Shown: in pieces, positions 1 through 10,885 of the stretch
Layout: every line of letters begins with the position of its first letter
How positions within the stretch are numbered: position 1 is the stretch's first letter
NCBI GenBank assembly: GCA_003993805.1
Contig: RSEF01000003.1
Location: 111,928,847 to 111,992,846, forward strand
DNA: 64,000 nt
Origin: Himantopus leucocephalus
Taxonomy: Eukaryota > Chordata > Aves > Charadriiformes > Recurvirostridae
Direction: 5' to 3'
Notes under the pieces: generated by a model
Seen by the model: the letters and a program-made list of their open reading frames with translations, nothing else
What the model was told of the DNA's origin: nothing
Databases searched by the model: none
Position numbers and translations under genes: made by a program

Positions 1-952
1 TACGTTGCCGCACATACACAGGTATTTAGTTGTTTCTATATTGAAGCAAGTCCAGGAAAGAGACTGTCATTGAAGCTCAGAGGTTTTAATTTTCCCATAT
101 ATTTTCAAATGTGAGAAAAGTTATTCAAGCTCTTTTATAATATTAGACTTGTTGCAGGTAACTTACAAGTATGTTTTTAAAAGCTAAATCTTGTTTCCTT
201 CTTAGCTGTGCTTTCCATTTATTTCCCTTGTATCCTGGAATATTGTGATCGAAGATGAGACCACTTTGGGTTTTTGGTGTTGATTTACAAAAAGCCAGTG
301 TTGACTGAAGAGTGCAATTACTTCCCAACTCAGAGAAGATCTGGTTTGCATTGGCAGGGTTTCATTCATAATATTGTCTGACATAAACCCAGTTATTTCT
401 TTCCATTAAGTGGAAAACTTGAAAAATAGATCAGTTTCCACTGTAGTTCCACAGGTATTTTATGCAACTTTCATCATTTTCCATTCTTTCCAAGCTAACC
501 CTAAATTAAGCTAGGTCAGTTTATGCTTTTCCTGGATTGAAAGTAATGCAGTTGTTCTTAAAGGACTACCCTAAAAAAATTCCAGAAAAACAGTCTATCC
601 CTCTCTTTCTCAGGTTTTATGTACTCCCATCTTCTTTCACTGGCTGTCCTGCGGTCAGGTGATGAAATGGGTCTTTGAGTTTGATTTGCAGCCTCATGAT
701 GACAATTAGCTCTAACAGAGTGCAAGGTCACTGCATTTGCAGTGCATATTTGCTGCATACTCCATTTTTTGAATGAAATAAGTCAATGATCTGGACAGGT
801 ACTAGTGTATTAGGACTTGAACCTGAAGTTATTCTTGTTACACTTTATTTTTGTCTTTCCTATGTAAAGTAAATGTAGTTTGAGAGAGCTGTTGATCTTT
901 CGTTGGCTGAGTTCTTAGGATCTACTTTTTCATCCAGTTCTACCACATTTTA

Positions 953-955
<3 letters not shown>

Positions 956-983
<28 letters not shown>
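956..983. repeat. Poly-A tract, 28 bp
   Basis: An uninterrupted run of A is followed 12 bases later by a single undetermined base at 996. No retroelement body is recognisable on either side, so this may be a simple homopolymer and not the tail of an insertion. Its length is probably unreliable in the assembly. Confidence 0.85.
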
Positions 984-988
<5 letters not shown>

Positions 989-3900
989 CTAGATTNCATA
1001 TCCACAAGCTGTCAAAACAATGACCCTGAGTCCATTTACAATCATAGCAATTTGACTCTGTGTGGAAAAATATTAATTTGTCAATAGGCCTATGTGTCTG
1101 CTTCCTCCCTTGTGGAAGCAAGCAAAGTAAATATTGCTCTCTCCCTTTTGTAGGCAATAACAGCAAAACATAAAGTATGTATAGCAACTTCTCTCCTGTT
1201 TCAGGTTAGTTTAACCTAGGGGGAGGTTCATACAATAATAAACCAACATTAGAACCCATCTTTGTAGCTAAAGATCCCACTCCTTAAACCAGCAAAACTA
1301 AAAAATCAACTTTATGGAATTAAAGAAATCAGAATGAAATAACCAACTTTTATGTTTATCCAATATTTTACAGGTTAGGAATGGGATAAACCTACTAAAT
1401 CATTCTCCCAAGACAAACTTTTTTCTGGAATATTTTGACCAATGCATTTTCCAATCCAGTTGTAAAAAGCTATTGATGATGTGCAATTTCCTGTAGCAGA
1501 TCTATTATTAGCCCAGGATATATCACAGCCAGGAAAATCTTATGATTTCTCTTTTGCTCAATAGGATATTTTTTTCCAAAAAAGACCTCCAGCAAATGTT
1601 CAGTGTTAGAGTTAAATGGAGTTATACACCATTTTTTTATTTATTTAGTCTAGTCTTTTTTTTCCCCTCTTTTTTTTTTTCCCCCAAATGTGAAAGCAAA
1701 CAAGTGAAAAACAAAATCAAACGTGCTGGATATAAGCACAAGTCTTTTTCTTCACTGATATTCTTTGTCTGAAATGCATACAATCCTGCTATGCTTCTCT
1801 GGTTGCTCTTGACTTCCTTTTATTTATGTGTGATTGGATAAGTATGAACGAGAATCAACACCCGCTGCTCTTTATTATTTGTATAACACCAACACTATGG
1901 GAGATATCTTGCAAAAAGTGTCATCATATCTTTGGCTGCAGAGGGTGGCAAAAAGAAGTAATGGAGCCTTGACAGGTTTGTTAGGATTGTATGCTCAGAT
2001 ACAGAAAGTACAGCAAGACTTTCCCTGCAGGAAATTCCCTATGTTGGCCAGGGATAGAAATACAGTAGGAAAAGCCTAGAAAAGGGAGTGTTGCAATGTG
2101 TGTACATAAATATATATCCGTTAGGGAATTAGAAATCACTGTGATGGGAGTGCTTAGAAGATTGTTAAATCAGTCCAGTTTAAATCAAAGCTTTGCTGAA
2201 TGAGTTCATTCATTAACAGTGCACAAGCTAATGGTTAGTTCTTACACATTATCAATCATCAACATACAAAACTATTAGTCTTCAGTACCTATATCCTAAA
2301 TTAAAGATGAGTGCACAGTACCACAGCCATATGGTTAACACTGATGGCTACAGCCACTGATGACCTTGGTAGCTGAGATCAGACCTCCAAGCTCATTGAT
2401 TAGAGAAGTCAGAATTGAGTCAGACTTATCTTCTTTCATCTCCTGACATTTTTGCTATTGCCCCCTTCCCAAAAGGAGCAATCTCATCTGCCTTATCTGC
2501 TCCTGACACTGCTTACCTTGGTTTTAGGTTTTGCCAGTCATCTTTCCTGTATTCAGCAGGATGTTCTGTTTGCAATAACTTGAGCTTTCCTTCTCTGTTG
2601 TTTAGCAAATGATCATCATTTGGATGTCTCTTACCAGCAACTACCTTCATCTTTCTTTGCCCCTTTGGTGGGCACATAGCTTAAATATTATGTAAAATGT
2701 CTATATGTTGTGTCTGTTTGTGCCATCACAGTGCTCAAAAATACTTCTCTAATTGTTCTGGTCACATTATTTCAGAATGCTTATGTTCAGGTTCAAAGCA
2801 AACTAATATTGATTATATTCTGATCAGATATCTGTTTTGGCTACAAAGGTTTGGCCCCCAGATAGATGGGAAGAAGTATTAATCTCATAATCTGACCTAA
2901 GATTCCCTACTTGGGATGTCCAGAAGGGATATAACCAAAGACCTAAATTCATCTCACCCAAAATTTACTTGCTCATTGAAAGGCCTGAGACAGGATCTTA
3001 ACTTCCTAAGTCCTGTTCAGTAGTGCTAAGAGCAATCTGGAACCAGTTGCTCTCTAGCAAAGAAAGCGATGATGGTTAGGCTTCCTACAAAGACAGCTGA
3101 GTGAAGAGAGTAAAATTACATGAGGTGAACTCAGATCTAGGGTCTTAATCATGTTCTACCAATTTTTTTTTATAGAGCTAAGCAAACTTTGAAGCAGAAG
3201 CAATTATTTCTTAAACAATAATAACTGTATTACAAAGCTTCAAAGAGCTCAAGGCATGTTTTTTAGAAGATGTACAATGTTGTAAATATTGCTGTTAGTT
3301 TACCATTTCATATCTAATAAAAATCCCTGTGTCTTATCTGGCAATTTATGATGTGAAGGGAGAAAGAAAAGGGTCTTTATGTGGCTACTACACTCTTTAA
3401 AGTAATTTTATGGTGCTCTCAGAAAGTTATCCGTTCTACCAACAGAGAAATGAATCATGAATAATGGGTAAGCACCTTTGTGCTGTTTACAGGCTTTCAG
3501 ACTTTAAAGTTTACATCCTGGTAAGCCAGTATATCAATTTAATTAGGTGCTTTGAGTAATTTACCCAAGTAAGTTGTTTGGTGATAAGTCTTTAGTCCTC
3601 AATCTTCTTCTGATTAGAAGGATGATTAATTTTCAGTTGCTTAAAAAGCCTTCAGCGACAAAGTATCCAACCACAGTTTTTGCTGATGTTCCCTTTTCCA
3701 TTTGTATTCTGAGCATGGGAAGTAGGTGGAGATGAGCTGCCTGACATTTTGTTTGTTGGAATATATTCAGTATTCCATAATTGCAAAATTTCCTCATGTC
3801 ATGCTTCAAGGATGGGCAGTTTTATGTTATTCCCGGGTTTGATGATATGCCAGTTGGTACAGCTCAGTGCATTTTTGAGCACTGTAAAATTGGAGTTCAT

Positions 3901-4373
3901 GGAACAACTGGCTTTCATTTCAGTCCTTCCCTTCTCATAGCCTGTTGCTTTCTCCTTGGTGTTCTGCAGTTCAATCTTTATGTGAAATTGTACTTCTGCC
4001 TTTTGTAACACTCCCCCCCCTCCCCCCATCATATAATCTCTCCATTAATAATTGTGGATTTAAAGCCTCTGTTCCCTCTTGCTCTCCCTGGAGGAATAAA
4101 CACCTGCTACTTTTCCACCCTCTGCCCGCTTTGTTTCTTAATGTTGGAATTACAGCAGTTGTTTCCTGCTGCCCAAGAAGCAGGAGTTGCAGCCTGAAAA
4201 ATCCAGGAAAGCTGATAAAAAAGCAAAAATCAGGCCTCTGGCTTGTGGAGACCATGCATTTCACCCTAAAAGGGTTTTTGGAGGGTGTCAGCCAGAGAAC
4301 TGCCTTCTGCTTTGAAGGAAAAAGCTACCTTCAGACTACCAAGGCTTTCTTTCCTGGTTTGAAACGTCTGTGA

Positions 4374-4561
4374 CCACGCCGTGCTCCAGCCACGCTTGCT
4401 GGCACCAATGGTGTATTTGCACGCCGGGCAGCCGTGCCGCATATCACAGCTATTGGCCAGCAGTGTGTGTAGCACTTTGCAACTCAACATGGAAGATGCC
4501 CGTTCTGGGGGATCTGAGGTGCTCTTGCTGTGCAGGCCGCTCTCAACACGTGACGGTAAGT
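4374..4561 (+). promoter_or_regulatory. CpG-rich patch with a consensus splice donor
   Basis: About 185 bp that is visibly richer in G+C and CpG than the surrounding few kilobases; I count roughly ten CpGs in a region otherwise nearly free of them. It contains a palindromic CACGTG E-box at about 4547-4552 and ends in a perfect donor consensus, ACG|GTAAGT, at 4553-4561. An open frame of 60 codons (4381-4563, plus) runs through it but resembles no known protein. It could be a first exon of a non-coding transcript, a small CpG island or an old GC-rich repeat. No TATA box or matching acceptor was established. Confidence 0.22.
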
Positions 4562-6060
4562 GATGCCAGGGGAGAGGGGTTATCTCACCCATCTTCTTCA
4601 CTGTCAGTCAGAAAGTAATAACCAAGAGTTAAGGTCTTTGCATTTTAAAAATAACGTGAGGAAGAATACTGCTAAAGCCCAAGCGTCACGGTCCTGTCAC
4701 TTTTCTCAGGGCAGAAAAAAATCTCTCAGAAGTTCCTCTTTTGAGTTATACTCAGGTCCAGTAATTTTAAGTCATAAAAGTTTATAATATATTTTTATAC
4801 ACTGACTAGACTGGCTCTTATTTCATGCACCGCATTTTAGCTGAACCAGATTAATTTAACCCATGTTTGTGGCTGGCCATATTTTAGATTGCCTTCAGGA
4901 TGCTACTTTACCAGATTTAAGTCAGCAGTGAATCACAAGCAAACTTTGCTCGGGCATTACTTAGCTTGCCCTCAGGTTAGTGGCACTGCTTAGAAATGTG
5001 TCTTAAAGAAAGTTGCCTAAAATGCTAGCTTGAGCATTTTTAACTTCTCTTCTTTGTATAATAATGCTCTAGGCTTAAAGCAGTAATTACACAGAGTAGA
5101 AATACCTGCTGCCATGCTCATTTTCTGTACATGTGCAACAGTGGAAGCTCTGTGAATCCGCTTGGGATTTTGTAATTTATTATTTATTTGGGGGCACTTA
5201 GTCTTAACACTCACTGTGTACCCTCCCCCCCCTTCTGTCTTTTTAGTTAATTCTCCCTATTTCCTTGTGTCCCACAAGTTCCCTGTGACCTCCTTTCCCC
5301 CTCCCTCCTCTATCTGTTATTTCTTTTCCTCCTCTGCTAAGCTTTGTCTTTCTGTTTTCCTGTTACCTTCCCTGCCCTTAATTTTGGTCAGATATTGCAG
5401 TTGATACAAACCTGGTGTTTCCAGAATGAAAAACTGGCAAGAAGAATGCCTCTTCCCTCCGTTGTACCCCCATTAACTAATGAAAGAGGAGAGGGAATTA
5501 GCCAGGCCACTAAATATGAAAGCTATTTCAGAATAGTCGGTATTTTTACTTATCTAATCCAGAAGATACTGCTGCTGTGGGAGAGAGACAACTGTGATTT
5601 TAGAATACAGTGAGTGTAATGATGACATAACATCTTTGCTAAGCTTTGCCAAACAATCCCTCATTACATTTTCCTCTCATTTACTGTGTTTATCGTGGCA
5701 TGCAGAGCATGGAAGAGGATTTGCCTGATTTAACGTCAGCAAATCCATTGGGATCAAAACACTGCTATCCAGTGTTTTGCTAGTTTCAAGCAGGTCATGG
5801 TGAGTTAAACTACATGAGCAGTCTCCTCGATCGCCTATGGTTTAGGCTGTTCCCTGTAAAGGAAACCATATATAGAATAGGCTTTGTTTAGCAATACGTT
5901 TCAGAAACATCCTGCTTTCTGTACCTTATCTGAGCACATACTCGCAAGTATATACAAAAAACTGACTTTGCATTAATCCAATACTTTCTCTCAATAAAGA
6001 AGCAAAAAATATAAAAGCATATACATAATGCATAATCCTTATGCATTAAGATATACCACA

Positions 6061-6385
6061 GTCACAGAATCATGGAATCACAAGGTAATTCACCTTGGAA
6101 GAGACCTCAACAAGATCAGCTATGAGGTCAGAGCAGATTGTTCTGGGCTTTGTATTGAAAACCCACAAGGATGAAGACTTCACAGTCCCTCTGGGCAACC
6201 CTAAGTAAAAAAATGCGGAAAATACCAAAAGTTTTTCCCTGTGTTGAATCTGAACTTCTGTTGTTTCAGTTTATGTTCGCTGTCTCCTGTCCTCATATCA
6301 TGCCCTACTGTGAAAAGCCTGGATCCATCGTCTACCTTTTCTACAGAGCTGTCCCCCAACTCCAGGCTGGGTAGGTGCAAGGAGT
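6061..6385 (-). mobile_element. CR1 LINE, 3' portion, minus strand
   Basis: The plus strand begins with the reverse complement of a CR1 3' terminus (cacagaatcatggaatcac), followed by a 'ccttggaagagacctcaa' block and the 'cacagtccctctgggcaacc' block, both typical of inverted avian CR1 tails. Similarity continues to about 6380, where it meets a CR1 in the opposite orientation. The copy is truncated, with no intact coding frame, and the wording of the blocks suggests a different CR1 subfamily from the copy at 9072-10087. The 6385 boundary is approximate. Confidence 0.85.
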
Positions 6386-6401
6386 TATTCCTTCCCAAAT
6401 T

Positions 6402-6774
6402 TCCAGTCTGTTTAATATCTTCAATATCTCTAACAATGATCTGGATGAGGGGCTCAAGTGCACCCTCAGTAAGTTTGCAGATGATACTAAGTTGGGCTAG
6501 AGTGTTGATCTGCTTGAGGGTAGGATGGCGCTACAGAGGGATNNNNNNNNNNNNNNNNNNNNNNNNNNNNNNNNNNNNNNNNNNNNNNNNNNNNNNNNNN
6601 NNNNNNNNNNNNNNNNNNNNNNNNNNNNNNNNNNNNNNNNNNTTTAAAAGACATGTAGATGTGGTGCTGAGGGACACAGTTTAGTAGTGGTCTTGGCAGT
6701 GCTAGGCTAATGGTTGGATTTGATGATCTTAAGGGTCTTTTCCAACCTAAACAATTCTATGGTTCTAAATGCAG
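6402..6774 (+). mobile_element. CR1 LINE fragment with reverse transcriptase motif, interrupted by a gap
   Basis: From about 6402 the plus strand translates as the CR1 reverse-transcriptase region around motif C. The segment LDEGLKCTLSKFADDTKLG is visible and keeps the catalytic FADD. Sequence is lost in the 100-N gap at 6543-6642. It resumes in the CR1 3' end and terminates with the usual 'ccaacctaaacaattctatggttct' block, here about 6745-6770. More than 100 bp must separate motif C from the 3' end in an intact CR1, so the gap length is not real. The element lies head-to-head with the minus-strand CR1 just upstream. Confidence 0.88.
6543..6642. other. Assembly gap of exactly 100 N
   Basis: One hundred undetermined bases. 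The flanks are CR1 reverse-transcriptase sequence on the left and CR1 3' end on the right. Compared with the uninterrupted CR1 at 40310-42530, several hundred bases should lie here, so 100 looks like a placeholder length. Confidence 0.97.
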
Positions 6775-8412
6775 TTCTTCTGCACTTTTATTTGGGTCTT
6801 CTTCCATAATGGGGATGAATATTTCTTCTTAATCTCTTAAACAGAGCCATAACATCTTCTCATGACTGTGCTTACCTTGTTGTAACCCAGTTCTCATCTG
6901 CTACTAGATTTTGCAAAACATGTCATGACTGATTACTCAAGTTCCTTGTGGTTCTCTGTCTAGGACTTTGCACAAACAAATCTGAATATTTCTCATGTGC
7001 ATTTCTTTTTAGTGAGTAAATTTTCTCTTTCTCGTCTTTTCCCTAGTACCATGATCATTAATCTTTTCTGGTCTTCAGACTCTTTATTTTAAAATGTGTT
7101 GTTTTCTTTTCTTTCATGACCAGCCAACTCTTCAAAGTCAACGCTTCTTCACATTTCAAAAATCTCTCATAAGAAAGGGGAAAAAAGTCTTGTGACAACC
7201 TTTCTGACATTATAATTTTTAAAAAAATATTTATTACTTTAAAGCTCACTTTTCCCTTCACCTGTTGTCCTAGTTCATTTCCACAGTCAGCTGAATGATA
7301 TGGGAAAAAGTATCTCTATTCCTTCAAATCTTTCTGCCAACATTGTCCTTCTCAAAATAGCACAGAGAAAGAAGAATGGCTACAAATTTCTTTTTTTTTT
7401 AATTTTAATTGCACATTCATAACTTTGGAAAACATGTTGGACGTTACAGTGGTGGCAAGGGTAAAAGCCTGTCCAAAGGGCTCTGCAAGTGTTCGGGCTC
7501 TGTTTTCAGTTGTGGTTAGTGCAACCATAATGTACTGACTACACCACTGGCATTCAGTAGAAGCAATAAATAATTATTTTTTTTTAATAATACACTTTTC
7601 TGATCCATGAACAAAAAAAGCCTCTCTGCTCCATGTTATTTCCCTTCTTTGATAGACATCCCTTCTGTTTTTTATAACGTTGCTCTTACAGAAACAATAG
7701 GGTTTCTACCAACTCTGATCTACAGCTAAACAAAAAGTTCACCAGTTCTGCTACACTTTCTATTTCTTCATAGCAGGTTCATGTCTTTGTATAGCCTTGA
7801 CACTTTCACTTATCTGAATCAAATCTGTCAGCAGAGTTAATCTCCTCTCCTTCAGTGATTTACATTTGGCTTTGATTCAGATTTAGTTTGTGCTCCCTAC
7901 TCTTCTGATAATGCTATTAATTTTTAGTTATGCTCATCACTGCTGCTGCCAGTGTAAATTTACCCTACAGTCTACAAAGTGAGACTAGTACTATGATCCT
8001 GGTGCCAGCCTGTTACTTGGGTGTCAGGAGGCAGAGGAGAAGGGGAAAATACAAGATGAGAATATTTTTTTTCCTCCATAAAAAGTAGTGTTAAAAAAAC
8101 CCATAAAAGCCTAAGGCCATATCCCATTCTATAAAGGGTTCCCTGAGGATTTCCCTGCTTGTGGTAAATTACATTATTGTGTGGTAAGCCATAAAGGAGC
8201 AAAGGGGTGAAGAACAGTGATTGCTGCTCATTGCTTTGTCTCACTTTTCCTTGTACCGCCAGCAAGAATCAGAAGACAGACTCTAAGATTCAAGAGAATT
8301 GCTAAATTATTGTATTGCCTGTAGAGTTTGTTTGCTGCACCAGGTGATTTGTAGAATCAATGCTAATAAATAAAGTTCTGCTCCTTGATTACTCTAACCT
8401 ATGTGAGAGTTC

Positions 8413-8843
8413 ACTCTCAATTTAAAAGGAAATAAAGACGTGGTCATAGACAAAAAGGTCAGTCGACCAATTTTATTTAAAATAGTGCAACAAGGCTTTG
8501 CAACCAGGAGAACTGCTGCAAGACAGTAACAGACAATTACTCTGCCAAACAAAACAGAAGCAAGGAAAGAAGTCAATTTGTTTACAAAGTAAGGGATGTG
8601 ACCATCCTGCAATAAAGTCTCTTTCCAGCAATAGCTTAAAGTGATAAAGCTTAGAAACTGTGAAAAAGCTTAGGAACATTTAGAGCAGAAAGAGGACAAA
8701 TTAAATCCCAGCAATTTGTAGTGCAATATTATTATATTTTGTTAAAATTCAAGTACTTAACTTATTTTTGCTATAATCTAAAAACATCAAAAGACAAATG
8801 CTAAACAATGAATGCCCTGAACTCTCAATTTAAAAGGAAATAA
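8413..8843. repeat. Exact 23-bp direct repeat, 385 bp apart, second copy ending at an N
   Basis: The same 23 bases (beginning actctcaatt, ending aggaaataa) occur at 8413-8435 and 8821-8843. The second copy is followed immediately by an undetermined base (8844) and an A-rich stretch. A target-site duplication is possible, but the usual arrangement (site, insert, poly-A, site) is not met because the A-run follows the second copy. A contig-join artefact at the N fits at least as well. Confidence 0.8.
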
Positions 8844-8844
8844 N

Positions 8845-8900
8845 AAAAAAAAAAAAAAAACCAAATAAAAACCAAACCAAAACAATCAAACAAAAAAAAA
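8845..8900. repeat. A-rich low-complexity tract
   Basis: Poly-A followed by (CCAAA)-like and (CAAA)-like runs, directly after the undetermined base at 8844. No retroelement body is recognisable immediately upstream, so I annotate only low complexity. Confidence 0.8.
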
Positions 8901-9071
8901 CCCCTAAACCGAGACAGTGGATAGCCAAAAAGTTTCCAAAGATGTTTACATTAGTATCTGTAGGAAGAGAGAAAAATAAATAGAAAAACAAAACTTCCCA
9001 GTGCAGGGTTGCTTGTTATTTACTAGGTCACATTTATCCTTTTCTTTGAAAAAGCACTTATGTGACTCCTG

Positions 9072-10087
9072 GAATCATAGAATGGTTACAGTTGGAAGGG
9101 ACCTTAAAGATAATCTAGTTCCAACCCCCCTGCCATGGGCAGGAACACCTTTCACTAGACCAGGTTACTCAAAGTCCCATGCAGCCTGGCCTTGAACGCT
9201 TCCAGGGGTGGGACCTCCACAACTTCTCTGGGCAACCTGTTCCAGCGCCTTACCACCCTCCCAGTACAGAAATTCTTCCTTATAGCTCGTCTAAATCTAC
9301 TGTCTTTCAGTTTAAAACTGTTACCCCTTCTCTTATCTCTACGCTCCCTGCTAAAGAGTCCCTCTCTAACTTTTCTGTAGGCCCCCTTTAAGTACTGAAA
9401 GGATGCAATAAGGTCTCCCCAGAGCCTTCTCTTCTCCACGGTGAACAACCCCAGCTCTCTCAGCCTGTCCTCATAGGAGAGGTGCTCCAGCCCTCTCATC
9501 ATCTTCGTGGCCCTCATCAGGACTCGCTCCAACAAGTCCATGTCCTTCTTATGTTGGGGACCTCAGAGTAGTCCAGGTGGGGTCTCACCAGAGCGGGGTA
9601 GAGGGGCAGAATCACCTCCCTTGACCTGCTGGCCACACTTCTTTTGATGCAGCACAGGATACAGTTGCCTTTCTGGGCTATAAGCATACATTGCCAACTC
9701 TTGTTGAGCTTCTTATTCACCAACGCCCCGAAATCCTTCTCAGCAAGGCTATTCTCAATCCATTCTCCACCCAACCTGTATTTGTGTTTGGGATTGCCCC
9801 AACCCATGTGCAGGACCTTGCGCTTGGCCTCTTTGAACTTCATGAGGTTTACACAGGCCCACTTCTCAAGCCTGTCCATGTCCCTCTGGATGGCATTCCT
9901 TCCCTCCAGCGTGTTGACTGCTCAACAGAGCTTGGTGTCATCAGAAAACTTGCTGAGCGTGCACTCAATCCCACTGTCCATGTTGCCGACAAAGATGTTA
10001 AATAGTACTGGTCTCAGTACTGACCTCTGTGGAACGCCACTTATCACTGGTCGCCACTTGGACATAGAGCCGTTGACCACAACTCAG
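9072..10087 (-). mobile_element. CR1 LINE, 5'-truncated ~1.0-kb copy, minus strand
   Basis: The plus strand opens with the inverted CR1 terminus (aatcatagaatggttac) and the 'ttggaagggaccttaaagat' block. It then reads backwards through the ORF2 C-terminal domain into the reverse-transcriptase region, ending near 10087 in the block just N-terminal of motif C. CR1 copies are normally 5'-truncated and lack long target-site duplications, and this one fits that pattern. It is moderately decayed and belongs to the same general subfamily as the copy at 40310-42530, whose C-terminal sequence it resembles closely. Confidence 0.95.
9155..10060 (-). pseudogene. Decayed CR1 ORF2 (reverse transcriptase and C-terminal region)
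   Basis: Read on the minus strand, the region carries the end of the reverse transcriptase with motif C still as FSDDTKL (both aspartates kept), then the CR1 thumb/C-terminal segments: NLMKFKEAKRKVLHMGWGNP, HKYRLGGEWIENS, a block ending VILPLYPALVRPHLDY and LSYEDRLRELGLF. Two open segments, 9517-9879 and 9155-9541, lie in different frames, so there is a frameshift near 9540-9570, apparently with a small deletion in the block after PHLDY. The endonuclease domain and the N-terminal part of the RT are absent. It cannot encode a working protein. Identity as CR1 ORF2 is firm; subfamily is not assigned. Confidence 0.92.
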
Positions 10088-10326
10088 GCTCATATACCAA
10101 GATATAAAACATTGTCTGACTACAGTCCCACGATTATCAATACTGCCAAACTACTTGAGCAATCTCTAGCTCATTTGGACCTCATTTTGATAATCCAAAC
10201 CAATTTCCAGGCACAGTGCCACGAGCTGGCACAGGTCAGTTGACTCCCTGATTCCGACATATGTATGCATGTGGTCATCCTGGTTTAAATCCTAGGCAAT
10301 GTACTGGCATGACTAAGATCTCATGG

Positions 10327-10885
10327 TGTACTGGGTCAGGCTGGGATGGAGTTAACTTTGTTCTATGTGGTGCTGTTCTTTTTTTTTGTGACTAAAACAG
10401 TGTTGATAACACTAGTGTTTTGAATATTGCTGAGCAGTACTTGCACAGTGTCAAGGCTTTCTCTTTTTTGCACTCTGCCCCCTCAACAAATAGGTTGGGG
10501 ACGCACAATAAGTTGAGAGGGGACACAACAAGGACAGTTGACCCAAGCTCACCAAAGGGATATTCCATGCCATATAATGTCATGCTCAGCAAGAAAATAA
10601 TAGGAGAGAGGTTTTGGGGGGGAAACTGGTGGGGCATCATTCTCCTTGAGAGAGGTAGCGAGTCATCGACTTTGCATCACTTGTTTTATTCTCTTGCTCT
10701 TTTTTTTTCTTTTCCTCTTTCTCCTTCCTTCACTTATTAATCTATTTTTTTCCTGACACATGAGGTCTTTTTTGCTTTTGCTCTTCCTGTCCACTGCTTT
10801 TGCTCTTCCATATCCCACTGCAGGAGACACGGAGTGAGCAAGCAGCTATATGGTGCTTAGCTGCTGGCTGGGGCCAGCCCACAAC
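10327..10885 (+). mobile_element. Solo LTR of an avian endogenous retrovirus, family 1 (~560 bp)
   Basis: The sequence begins TGTACTGGGTCAGG and ends GGGGCCAGCCCACAACA, giving TG...CA termini. Inside, in order, are the 'ggctgggatggagttaac' block, the 'gttgataacact' block, a 'ttgacccaagctcaccaaa' block, 'gggatattccatgccatata' and the terminal 'gtgcttagctgctggctgg' block. Each has a counterpart in the LTR at 23941-24490, which is nearly the same length (550 bp). No internal retroviral sequence follows, so it is a solo LTR. The expected 5-bp flanking duplication is poor (CATGG versus TAAGG), implying age or an inexact boundary. The family resembles ERVL-type LTRs widespread in birds; the subfamily is uncertain. 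Confidence 0.88.

Larger units (their letters stand above)
1..6060. other. Unique AT-rich non-coding DNA
   Basis: No ORF here reads as a recognisable protein. The longest, about 140 codons near 3945-4373, has no domain character and overlaps open frames on the other strand. The stretch holds a 28-bp poly-A run (956-983), pyrimidine- and C-rich runs (around 1660-1685, 4011-4028 and 5220-5345) and one CpG-rich patch annotated separately. I recognise no LINE, LTR, tRNA or other RNA gene. An unspotted conserved non-coding element cannot be excluded without alignment. Confidence 0.7.
6775..9071. other. Unique AT-rich non-coding DNA
   Basis: No recognisable gene or dated repeat. It contains short T and A runs (7390-7400, 7577-7587) and the duplicated 23-mer with its A-rich follow-on, annotated separately. 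Open frames on the minus strand at about 7972-8265 and 8394-8679 are short, overlap one another and have no protein signature. Confidence 0.65.

Noticed and set aside
3945..4373. 142-codon plus-strand frame as a gene
   Set aside because: No domain, signal or homologue recognised; the opposite strand is also open over most of it, and composition matches surrounding non-coding DNA.
9644..10243. 199-codon plus-strand frame as a protein
   Set aside because: It is the antisense of the minus-strand CR1 ORF2 sequence.
10327..10885. A confident target-site duplication for the solo LTR
   Set aside because: Flanking 5-mers CATGG and TAAGG match at only three positions.
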